Below, piece after piece: positions 1 to 5,856 of a stretch of DNA of 5,856 nt. Source of the DNA: an uncultured Ignavibacteriota bacterium (lineage in GTDB: Bacteria; Bacteroidota; Ignavibacteria; Tepidaquicellales; Tepidaquicellaceae); assembly GCA_937959065.1 (NCBI GenBank), contig CALGOI010000233.1, positions 1 to 5,856 of the forward strand. Direction: 5' to 3'. The translations under genes were made by a program, and so were the position numbers. The first letter of the stretch is position 1; each line of letters starts with the position of its first letter. The notes under the pieces were generated by a model that searched no databases, had not been told where the DNA came from, and saw only the letters and a program-made list of their open reading frames with translations.

Positions 1-2
1 TA

Positions 3-2432
3 TTCAAGGCGTTCGACGGCAAGGGCGCTAAGCTCGCCGAGCTCCCGATGAAAAAGCTCATCACAAAAGATCAGAACATCATCTACCTTCGCCAGGGCTG
101 GGGAAACAAAAATCCCGGCGCATTCTGGAAGCGCGGTGCCTACCGCTGGGAGGTCTGGACCGGAGAGACACTCATTGCTACTACGAATTTCTACATTGAG
201 AACGAAGGCGAGGTAACGCGCGAAAAAAATCCGTATCTTAATGTAAAATCAATACGCCTTTTCGAAGGACCGGACTCCATAGTCGATAAAAAGGAGAGGA
301 AGTTCTACAAGATGTTCAACCAGGCATCGACGCGCTTCATCTGGTTCGAGTTCACTGCCGAGAACCTCGTAAAGGATAAGGAATACTGGGCATGCGAGCT
401 CTTTGCTAACTTCCGTACAGAGATCGGTGAGCACAAGGGAGGGAACACAAAATTCCGCTTCGTTTACAAAAATGAAAAGACGTTCGAGATAATAGGCGGG
501 TGGGGGAGCGATAAGCCCGGCACATGGTACGATGGTAAATACATACTCGAGATAACATTTATGGAAACGCTGCTTCTGAGAATGCCTTTGTATGTGGGCG
601 ATCACGACGAGGAAGCCACCGATGAGGAATTCATGGCGAGTACCGTTGAACAGGAAGTCCAATCCGGCGAGCCGCTCGAGGAACCAAAAGAGATAGATTT
701 CCAGGAGGCATTCAAGGAGCTGGACGAGCTTATCGGGCTGCAGCAGATAAAGGACAGGATAAGGGAGTACACCGATTATGTGAAATTCCTAAAACTCCGT
801 AACGAGAAGGGGCTGGAGGATTCCACGAAGATAGCCCTCCACGCGGTATTCACCGGGAACCCCGGAACAGGTAAAACAAAAGTAGCAACACTCCTCGGCA
901 AGATATACAAATCCCTCGGGCTACTCTCGAAAGGACATGTTCACGAAGTAGATAGAGAATCACTCGTTGGTAAATACATAGGGCATACAGCCCCAATGGT
1001 AAAGGAAGCCATCGATGCCGCGCGGGGCGGGATATTATTTATCGACGAGGCATACTCGCTGGCGCGGGGCGATGATGATTCACGGGATTACGGTAAGGAA
1101 GTAATAGAGATTTTGCTAAAAGAGATGTCTGACGGGAAAGGCGACATAGCTATAATAGTTGCCGGATACCCGAGAGAGATGCAGACGTTCCTTGATTCAA
1201 ATCCCGGGCTTAAGTCGAGATTCAATATGCATTACCACTTCCCCGACTATACACCGCAGGAGCTTAAGGACATTGCGCTTTTCCATGAGAATAAAACAAA
1301 GGTCATTATCACACCCGACGCGCTGAATGAGATGTATGAAGCCATCGTTGAGGCATACCGTAACAGGGACAGGACTTTCGGTAACGCAAGATTCTCTATA
1401 GGGCTGGTTGAAGAAGCGAAAATGAAGATGGGTCTCCGGCTGGTTAAACAAAAGGATGTGGAAAAATTAACAGAGGATGAACTCTCTACGATAACTATCG
1501 ATGATGTCAACGCTATATTCAAGGGTAAGCAGGTAAGCATTGCCGACATACCCGTGGACGAGGAATTGCTGCGTGACGCGCTCGCGAAACTTCACTCACT
1601 GCTCGGCCTCGAAAACATCAAGAATGAAATAGATGAAATCATAAAACTAGTTCGCTATTACAGGGAGACCGGCAAGAATGTCCGTGAGATTTTCTCGCTC
1701 CATTCCGTATTCGTCGGTAACCCGGGCACTGGTAAGACCACTGTCGCAAGGATACTCGCGGAGATATATAAAGCCCTTGGCATATTGGAACGTGGACACC
1801 TCATCGAATGTGACAGAAGCGCGCTTGTAGGCGGTTATGTCGGTCAGACAGCAACCAAGACTTCCGAGGTGCTCGACACGGCAATGGGCGGGATATTATT
1901 TATAGATGAGGCATACTCGCTCAGCATGGGCGGACAGAACGACTTCGGAAGGGAAGCCATCGAAACCATTCTCAAAAGGATGGAGGATAGGCGCGGAGAT
2001 TTTGCTGTTATCGTGGCGGGATACCCGCAGGAGATGGGTTATTTCCTCGAATCTAACCCCGGTTTGAAATCGAGATTTGATAAAGTGTTCCAGTTTCCCG
2101 ATTTCAACGCTGAGGAGATGTTCACCATAGCGAAGAGCATGTTTGCCTCGCACGACCTGGAAATGGACAAGGAAGCTGAAAACCACTTAAGAAGATATCT
2201 GGATGTACTGGATAAGAACCGCGACAGGTTCTTTGGGAATGCCCGCGACGTAAGAAAGATAGTCGAGGAGACGGCGAAAAATCAGCATCTGCGTGTCATC
2301 GACATACCAAAGGATAAGCGCAAAGGCAAGGTAATGAAAACCGTTATACTGGACGACCTGAAGGAATTCGATCCGACAGCATTCAAAGGCAAGCCGACAC
2401 TTGGCTTTGACCTGGACAAACTGGGCGAGTAG
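3..2432 (+). CDS. Tandem CbxX/CfqX-type AAA+ ATPase with N-terminal repeated beta-rich domain (5' partial)
   Basis: The frame is open to the left edge. The first ATG (48) has no ribosome-binding site and falls inside a domain, so the gene starts upstream. Residues below count from that ATG. Residues 1-184 hold two related units with matching GWG-x3-PG-x-W motifs (17-27 and 151-160). An acidic linker (about 185-215) follows, then two AAA+ modules. Module 1 has Walker A GNPGTGKT 270-277, pore-loop Tyr310 in GKYIGHTAP, Walker B ILFIDE 329-334, arginine finger Arg391 in GLKSRF and sensor-2 Arg448 in GNAR. Module 2 has Walker A 557-564, pore-loop Tyr597, Walker B with Asp620/Glu621, Arg676 and Arg733. 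Both look catalytically complete. The family (CbbX, SpoVK, EccA) forms hexameric remodelling ATPases, probably cytoplasmic here since no signal peptide or membrane segment is visible. The substrate is unknown. The N-terminal units probably bind a target or partner (inference). AAA+ assignment is near certain; function is open. Confidence 0.93.
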   Translation, partial: FKAFDGKGAKLAELPMKKLITKDQNIIYLRQGWGNKNPGAFWKRGAYRWEVWTGETLIATTNFYIENEGEVTREKNPYLNVKSIRLFEGPDSIVDKKERKFYKMFNQASTRFIWFEFTAENLVKDKEYWACELFANFRTEIGEHKGGNTKFRFVYKNEKTFEIIGGWGSDKPGTWYDGKYILEITFMETLLLRMPLYVGDHDEEATDEEFMASTVEQEVQSGEPLEEPKEIDFQEAFKELDELIGLQQIKDRIREYTDYVKFLKLRNEKGLEDSTKIALHAVFTGNPGTGKTKVATLLGKIYKSLGLLSKGHVHEVDRESLVGKYIGHTAPMVKEAIDAARGGILFIDEAYSLARGDDDSRDYGKEVIEILLKEMSDGKGDIAIIVAGYPREMQTFLDSNPGLKSRFNMHYHFPDYTPQELKDIALFHENKTKVIITPDALNEMYEAIVEAYRNRDRTFGNARFSIGLVEEAKMKMGLRLVKQKDVEKLTEDELSTITIDDVNAIFKGKQVSIADIPVDEELLRDALAKLHSLLGLENIKNEIDEIIKLVRYYRETGKNVREIFSLHSVFVGNPGTGKTTVARILAEIYKALGILERGHLIECDRSALVGGYVGQTATKTSEVLDTAMGGILFIDEAYSLSMGGQNDFGREAIETILKRMEDRRGDFAVIVAGYPQEMGYFLESNPGLKSRFDKVFQFPDFNAEEMFTIAKSMFASHDLEMDKEAENHLRRYLDVLDKNRDRFFGNARDVRKIVEETAKNQHLRVIDIPKDKRKGKVMKTVILDDLKEFDPTAFKGKPTLGFDLDKLGE
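1025..1921 (+). repeat. Near-identical 36-base Walker B segments in the two AAA+ modules
   Basis: Bases 1025-1060 and 1886-1921 are direct repeats inside the AAA+ gene, differing at only 2 of 36 positions (1043/1904 and 1046/1907). They encode the Walker B motif GGILFIDEAYSL of each module. The agreement includes codon third positions, for example ATA-TTA-TTT for Ile-Leu-Phe, while surrounding sequence has diverged clearly. The feature spans both copies; the bases between them are ordinary coding sequence. Confidence 0.75.
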
Positions 2433-2438
2433 AACATT

Positions 2439-2469
2439 AAAAAGCCCGCGAACTGTACGCTGGCGGGCT
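2439..2469 (-). terminator. Intrinsic terminator of the minus-strand genes
   Basis: A 7-bp perfect stem pairs AGCCCGC (2443-2449) with GCGGGCT (2463-2469) around a 13-base loop. Read on the minus strand, the stem is followed at once by a run of T (complement of AAAAA at 2439-2443, whose last base is also in the stem), the usual form of a Rho-independent terminator. It lies 21 bases past the stop of the minus-strand lipoprotein gene (2491) and 6 bases past the stop of the convergent AAA+ gene (2432). On the plus strand the stem is followed by GTAAAAA rather than a U-run, so it should work poorly for the AAA+ transcript. Confidence 0.75.
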
Positions 2470-2490
2470 GTAAAAATCTTAGGGTAAATT

Positions 2491-3120
2491 CTAGTTATAC
2501 TGCTTATCCACGATAGTCACTTCATCACCGGAGAAGAACACTCCAAACACTTCCATCGAAGGAATTGCTTTTAAAGTAACGCGGGTTGCGGATCCGTTAA
2601 CTCCCCCGAGTGCCAGAGCCAGTTTTACTACACCTTCATAACCAAGGTTATTGAAGAAATCCATCAGGTTGAGCGCCATGTTGATCGGGATAGTTGCTGT
2701 CTGCCCTGTTCCCGGAACAGTGATACGATTATCCATAATGCCGCTGATGGTCTGTTTATTGTCCACGAGAAGCTTCCAGTCCATACGGGTAACGGCAGAA
2801 GTAGTATTCTGCGAACCACCCGGAGTATTCGGATTTTTTGCGAGAACATTCAGCGTGAATTTTGCGGGAAGATTATTGCTTGCGAAACCCTGTGTAAGTT
2901 TAAGCGCATCGGTAACGGAAAAATCCGTGATGCTGTTCTTATTGGACAGGTTTACTCCTGCCAGCGAGAAATTATTAATATCACCGAGCTTAAATTGAAG
3001 CCTTGTGATATTAGCAAGTGTGTCAATTGTGGAACAGCCGTAATTCATAAATGATGATGTTCCGACTATAACTAAAAACAAGGAAATGTAAAAAACTCTA
3101 AAGCGGGTGAAGATTTTCAT
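2491..3120 (-). CDS. Putative lipoprotein with LEA14/WHy-like domain
   Basis: A 209-residue protein. It has a basic N-terminus and hydrophobic stretch (about 9-24) followed by NYGC with Cys29, a plausible but non-canonical lipobox (no Leu/Val/Ile at -3). It is therefore probably an exported, lipid-anchored envelope protein. Residues about 85-150 resemble LEA14/WHy (LEA_2-type) domains: an amphipathic strand ending in an NPN motif (LPAKFTLNVLAKNPN, 84-98), then a WKLLVDNKQTISG-like strand pair and a TIPINM strand. Such domains occur in desiccation or stress-related proteins and in many bacterial lipoproteins of unknown role. The ATG at 3120 is preceded by an AT-rich leader without a Shine-Dalgarno sequence, as is common in Bacteroidota. 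It is the last gene before the shared terminator and has its own candidate promoter. Coding is well supported; the fold is a motif-level guess. Confidence 0.82.
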   Translation of the reverse strand: MKIFTRFRVFYISLFLVIVGTSSFMNYGCSTIDTLANITRLQFKLGDINNFSLAGVNLSNKNSITDFSVTDALKLTQGFASNNLPAKFTLNVLAKNPNTPGGSQNTTSAVTRMDWKLLVDNKQTISGIMDNRITVPGTGQTATIPINMALNLMDFFNNLGYEGVVKLALALGGVNGSATRVTLKAIPSMEVFGVFFSGDEVTIVDKQYN

Positions 3121-3155
3121 AACATAAAAATTTAAAATTGTGAACGGTGTGAATA

Positions 3156-3186
3156 CAAATATAGAAATTTTTGGCGAAGATAAAAA
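3156..3186 (-). promoter_or_regulatory. Candidate Bacteroidota-type promoter for the LEA14-like lipoprotein
   Basis: On the minus strand, TATATTTG (3163-3156) matches the Bacteroidota -7 consensus TAnnTTTG exactly. A T-rich TTTT (3186-3183) stands 19 bases upstream, where the -33 TTTG element is expected (3 of 4 match). Transcription would begin around 3149, giving a leader of about 30 bases before the ATG at 3120. It sits in the 92-base gap downstream of the small lipoprotein gene, so the last gene can be expressed alone as well as by readthrough. AT-rich gaps can give such matches by chance. Confidence 0.5.
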
Positions 3187-3212
3187 GAAGTTTATGTAAA
3201 GAAATGGGAAAT

Positions 3213-3608
3213 CTACAGCCTGCGGGCTTCCCAGATGCCAGAAACAGTGGAGCCTGAAGTATCATTCCAATTCCCGGTACCTGTTATGATACCGAGTAAT
3301 TCGGTAAGGTTGCCGGATACTGAGCCGGAGTTATTAACAGAGCATGAGTCACCGAACATTCCCGTCAGCCCTCCGTCAGATGAGACATTTCCCTGGAAGA
3401 ATAGCGAATCGCCTGTTGTGGATGCTTCGATCTTACTGCAGATATTGCCGTTATCCTGCAAAGTGAACTTGCCTTCTCGAACTATATTGCCGGAATTATC
3501 TTTAAATGCAATTACCCACCTTCCGCTGTATGGATTTATCTCGTCGATGGCGGTTTGGTCGCAACTTGCAAGCAATATTACAAACAATATTAGAATCCAT
3601 TTCTTCAT
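3213..3608 (-). CDS. Small lipoprotein of unknown function
   Basis: A 131-residue protein with a clear lipoprotein signal: MKKW, a hydrophobic core, then LLASC with Cys16 as the lipidated residue. The mature part (about 115 residues) is rich in Gly, Ser, Asn and Thr and reads as successive short beta-strands bracketed by tryptophans (GRW at 29-31, GNW at 112-114, GIW at 124-126). This is compatible with a small beta-barrel or lipocalin-like fold, but I do not recognise the family. Cys57 and Cys89 are the only other cysteines and could form a disulfide after export. The ATG overlaps the stop of the upstream barrel gene by the ATGA arrangement, which suggests translational coupling and a shared role at the outer membrane. 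The clean lipobox directly after the start supports this start. Function is not assigned. Confidence 0.85.
   Translation of the reverse strand: MKKWILILFVILLASCDQTAIDEINPYSGRWVIAFKDNSGNIVREGKFTLQDNGNICSKIEASTTGDSLFFQGNVSSDGGLTGMFGDSCSVNNSGSVSGNLTELLGIITGTGNWNDTSGSTVSGIWEARRL
3605..3608 (-). other. ATGA stop/start overlap coupling the barrel and lipoprotein genes
   Basis: The stop codon TGA of the outer-membrane barrel gene (3607-3605) overlaps the start ATG of the small lipoprotein (3608-3606). With no Shine-Dalgarno sequence before the ATG, terminating ribosomes reinitiating here is the simplest way to translate the second gene, so the two products are probably made in a linked ratio. Confidence 0.75.
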
Positions 3609-4297
3609 AGCAGGCTGAAATTATAACCTATTAAAAATGATATCACGCTGTTTTTAGCAGTTATGTTATCCGACAATGCCGGGTCATCGATAAGATTAAC
3701 AAATCCAAAACTATACCGCGCTTCGAGGGACACTTTCGATATATTCATCCCGCCGGAAAATATCACACCGAAATCATTCGGAGCGATGGAGTTTGAAATA
3801 TCCCTTTCCTGCGCGAGCGACTGCTGGAAAGTGTTCTGGTTAATCCTCTCCTTTGCGCCGGTAAGGAATGCCCCGTAAACACCTACACCGCCGAAGAACC
3901 CGAATATTGGAGTCTGATCGAGCACGAGTTTGGGTATTACAGCGAATTGGATATAATCCAGATTAACGAGATATTCTCTTTCGACCGGGGTAAGGTTAGT
4001 TCCGCTGAATGTATTTGCTTCATAGCTGCCGCCTTTATTAACATACATTCCTTCCACCTGTAATCCAAAAAGACTCGCGAGCTTTACATTGAATGTCAAT
4101 CCAGTGGTAACTCTTCCGATATTACCTGAGGATATGGAGGATTCGTCCAGGATGGTTGTCCCGAAATTAACTTCACGGGAATACGATGCAAGCGATAATC
4201 CGCCGCGGATACCTATGGACATATCGATGAACTGCGCGTTAGCGTTGGAGTATGTTACCGATGTAGATAAAATTATTAGTAATAGCAGTTTTTTCAT
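3605..4297 (-). CDS. Outer-membrane beta-barrel protein, PorT-like (OMP_b-brl_2 type)
   Basis: A 230-residue protein from the ATG at 4297. An in-frame ATG at 4348 would add 17 residues, but the later start puts a textbook signal peptide at the N-terminus: MKK, a Leu/Ile core, then cleavage after ANA before Gln22. The mature chain has the alternating aromatic/Gly strands of the small barrels common in Bacteroidota. They run from a first strand IGIRGGLSLASYS, through LFGLQVEGMYVNKGG and IQFAVIPKLVLD, a Gly-rich FGFFGGVGVYGAFLTG and VSLEARYSFGFVNL, to a last strand ISFLIGYNFSLL. The order and spacing match the PorT/OMP_b-brl_2 family, whose members sit in the outer membrane and are mostly uncharacterised. 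It lies 59 bases after the permease gene and overlaps the following lipoprotein gene, so barrel and lipoprotein may form a complex (inference). A role in type IX secretion cannot be claimed from this sequence. Confidence 0.88.
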   Translation of the reverse strand: MKKLLLLIILSTSVTYSNANAQFIDMSIGIRGGLSLASYSREVNFGTTILDESSISSGNIGRVTTGLTFNVKLASLFGLQVEGMYVNKGGSYEANTFSGTNLTPVEREYLVNLDYIQFAVIPKLVLDQTPIFGFFGGVGVYGAFLTGAKERINQNTFQQSLAQERDISNSIAPNDFGVIFSGGMNISKVSLEARYSFGFVNLIDDPALSDNITAKNSVISFLIGYNFSLL

Positions 4298-4356
4298 GGC
4301 AGATATTGTCTTGCGTTTTAAGATGTATGTAAATGGAATTAAAAGCAAGAAAAAAA

Positions 4357-5841
4357 TTAGTAGAATATCAGCATCATTAGTACGGTTGCTATACCGATAA
4401 TGATGGTAAGAGGTAAACCGACACGGTAGAAATCCTTAAAGGTATATCCACCGGCTCCCATTACAAGCATATTCGATTGTTGAGAGATCGGTGTAATGAA
4501 CCCGGTGGATGCTCCAAATGCGACAGTTAGCATCATAACATGCGGATCAAATCCCAGTTCAAGGCCGGATTTTAGAACGATTGCGCCGATAATAGCGGCT
4601 GAAGCTATGTTTGGGATAGCCATACAGAATATCACCGTTACCAGGAAGATTGTAATTATAAATGGCACCTCTCCCATATTGGCAATTGGAGTAAGAAGAT
4701 TAAGTCCGATGAAATCCGCGGCGCCGGTTTTTTCCATGGCAACTCCAAGAGGAAGTATTCCCGCCATTAAAAAGATCATACGCCATTCGACACTCCTGTA
4801 TGCCTGCTCCATTGTAAGGCATTTGGTAATTACCATTAATAACGCGGCAGACAGCATTGCTATCGATACAGGAAGAAAATGAAAAACTGTAGCAAGAATC
4901 CCGAGGATTAGTATCAGGAACGCGTACGGTTTTTTCTTTTCCTTTGAGAATGACTCAGTTGTACTGGTTACAATAATGTCCGGGTCATTTCTTAATATAT
5001 TTAAATGAGACCATTTACCCTGTATCAGCAGCATGTCACCGATCTTTAGTTCTATGTTGCCAACCCCTGTGCTGATGGTCTTGCCTTCACGATAAAGACC
5101 AATAACATTGGCGTTATGTTTCTCCCGGAAATTTATCTCCTTTAACGAGTGTCCTTCGAATGATGAACGTGGAGCAACAATAGCTTCGATAAGTCCTGTG
5201 TCTTCACGCGACAGGTTAATAAGTGAACCCGACTCCGACGGTTTCAGTCCAAGAGATAATGCTTCATCTGCTTTACTGAGAGATTCCACGCTGCCTGTTA
5301 ACAAGACACGGTCTTTCGGCAGGAATGATGTCTCCGGAGAGGGATTTACAATAACGTGCCGCCCTCTTATGATACCGGCTACATTTACTCCGAAGTACTC
5401 ACCGAGCTTGCTATCACTAAGGGTTTTATACGCTATCTTGCAGTTGGATGTAATACGTGATTCATATATTATCTCGTTAATGTGGTAAAGCTTGTTCAGT
5501 TCCGACATCAAGTCGAGTTTACGAAGGTTCTTTTTCTCGGTTATATCGGGCAGTATCTTCCTCCCGACAAATGCCATGTAGATTATTCCAAGCAAGAGCA
5601 GGACTGCTCCGACCGGGAAAAAGTCAAAAATAGTAAATGGCTGAATACCGTTTTGAGAGAGAAGGTCTGATACTATTAAGTTCGGCGGAGTACCGATCTG
5701 TGTTATCGCGCCGCCGAGAATACTTCCGTAAGCAAGTGGGATAAGCAGCTTCGACGGGGGAATCCTGCTGCGCGAAGAAATACTTACTACAGCGGGGCAT
5801 AGTATTTGTGTTGCCGCGATATTGATTTTTTTACTGGTATT
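4357..5841 (-). CDS. SLC13/DASS-family permease with two TrkA-C domains (N-terminus missing)
   Basis: The open frame gives 494 residues against roughly 590 usual for this type; about the first three membrane helices are absent. Residues count from 5841. The N-terminal part keeps the family block IPPSKLLIPLAYGSILGG (27-44) and the substrate/sodium-site-like GTPPN (50-54). A hydrophilic insert follows with two TrkA-C (RCK_C) domains (about 122-195 and 216-286), likely cytoplasmic regulators. The C-terminal half (305-494) has several membrane helices and the second signature, TPISQQSN (450-457), then GAGGYTFKDF. The family carries anions such as dicarboxylates or sulfate, generally with sodium, across the inner membrane; the substrate cannot be read here. 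ATG at 5577 and TTG at 5595 are too far inside conserved sequence to be the native start. An in-frame TAA at 5844-5842 ends the open frame where homology should continue, so this is a gene cut by the window edge, or a 5'-truncated one. Confidence 0.88.
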   Translation of the reverse strand, partial: NTSKKINIAATQILCPAVVSISSRSRIPPSKLLIPLAYGSILGGAITQIGTPPNLIVSDLLSQNGIQPFTIFDFFPVGAVLLLLGIIYMAFVGRKILPDITEKKNLRKLDLMSELNKLYHINEIIYESRITSNCKIAYKTLSDSKLGEYFGVNVAGIIRGRHVIVNPSPETSFLPKDRVLLTGSVESLSKADEALSLGLKPSESGSLINLSREDTGLIEAIVAPRSSFEGHSLKEINFREKHNANVIGLYREGKTISTGVGNIELKIGDMLLIQGKWSHLNILRNDPDIIVTSTTESFSKEKKKPYAFLILILGILATVFHFLPVSIAMLSAALLMVITKCLTMEQAYRSVEWRMIFLMAGILPLGVAMEKTGAADFIGLNLLTPIANMGEVPFIITIFLVTVIFCMAIPNIASAAIIGAIVLKSGLELGFDPHVMMLTVAFGASTGFITPISQQSNMLVMGAGGYTFKDFYRVGLPLTIIIGIATVLMMLIFY

Positions 5842-5856
5842 TTAGTTATTCAATAC
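5821..5856. other. AT-rich terminal stretch where permease homology breaks off
   Basis: The last 36 bases have 7 G or C, much poorer than the adjacent coding sequence. In the permease frame they read N-T-S-K-K-I-N after a TAA stop, where SLC13 proteins normally have a hydrophobic helix ending in a F-x-NN-type motif. Homology resumes exactly with NIAAT. A small inverted repeat (GTATT 5837-5841, AATAC 5852-5856) lies at the very end. A mis-assembled or error-rich contig end is the plainest explanation; a real disruption of the gene is possible. Confidence 0.5.

Noticed and set aside
48..50. ATG at 48 as the true start of the AAA+ gene
   Set aside because: The frame is open for 15 codons before it to the window edge, there is no ribosome-binding site, and those codons (FKAFDGKG...) align with the FANFRTEIG part of the second repeat unit, so they are coding.
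249..662. Minus-strand open frames inside the AAA+ gene (also 1197-1451, 1247-1549, 1896-2186)
   Set aside because: They lie opposite strongly conserved coding sequence, have no recognisable domains and look like chance frames.
4295..4348. ATG at 4348 as the start of the outer-membrane barrel gene
   Set aside because: It would put a 17-residue Lys/Arg-containing extension before a standard MKK-type signal peptide; the ATG at 4297 is the better start.
4298..4356. Promoter or terminator in the gap between permease and barrel genes
   Set aside because: A T-run (complement of 4350-4356) has no adjacent stem, and the best -7-like sequence (TACATCTT) matches TAnnTTTG too poorly. The genes are more simply read as one transcript, though this is not proven.
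4496..5488. Plus-strand open frames opposite the permease (4496-4882, 5108-5488), and similar ones at 2651-2998 and 3235-3618
   Set aside because: The minus-strand frames have clear family signatures or signal peptides; the plus-strand ones have none.
5575..5595. TTG 5595 or ATG 5577 as the start of the permease
   Set aside because: Conserved SLC13 sequence (IPPSKLL, GTPPN) lies upstream in the same frame, so translation must begin earlier in an intact gene.
5837..5856. Inverted repeat GTATT/AATAC at the window end as a mobile-element terminus
   Set aside because: Five bases per arm is within chance for AT-rich sequence, and no transposase, target-site duplication or second copy is visible.
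1..5856. CRISPR array, tRNA, rRNA, riboswitch, toxin-antitoxin or defence island
   Set aside because: No spaced direct repeats, cloverleaf or conserved RNA sequence was seen, and none of the five genes carries a recognised defence effector domain.

Overview
This looks like a chromosomal segment from a bacterium of the Bacteroidota/Chlorobiota/Ignavibacteriota (FCB) group, probably from an environmental or metagenome assembly. Three things point there. One gene is a PorT-like outer-membrane beta-barrel. The starts that can be examined have no Shine-Dalgarno sequence. One upstream region carries a match to the Bacteroidota promoter consensus TAnnTTTG. The assignment is inference; there is no rRNA or marker gene in the window.

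Layout. The left 2.4 kb is one plus-strand gene, open at the left edge, for a large ATPase with two complete CbxX/CfqX-type AAA+ modules behind an N-terminal region built from a repeated, probably beta-sandwich, unit. The other four genes are on the minus strand and converge on it. In their order of transcription they are: an SLC13-type (DASS) membrane permease with two internal TrkA-C domains, cut at the right edge; a signal-peptide-bearing outer-membrane beta-barrel protein; a small lipoprotein whose start overlaps the barrel gene's stop as ATGA; and a second lipoprotein resembling LEA14/WHy-domain proteins. A hairpin followed by a U-run on the minus-strand transcript lies between the two convergent gene ends and closes the minus-strand set.

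Functionally the minus-strand genes form an envelope group: inner-membrane anion transport, an outer-membrane barrel, and two lipid-anchored proteins. The barrel and the small lipoprotein are the pair most likely to be co-translated. Nothing in the sequence ties them to the AAA+ protein beyond adjacency, and convergent orientation argues against a shared operon. The AAA+ protein belongs to the family that includes the Rubisco activase CbbX, SpoVK and the ATPase part of EccA, but no Rubisco, sporulation or type VII secretion gene is visible here.

I see no tRNA, rRNA, CRISPR array, insertion sequence or integrase. The window is almost fully coding, with no gene-free stretch longer than about 100 bases. 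The most unusual item is the repeat-domain plus tandem-AAA+ architecture. The right edge of the window is suspect: an in-frame stop and an AT-rich tail interrupt the permease where family homology should continue.
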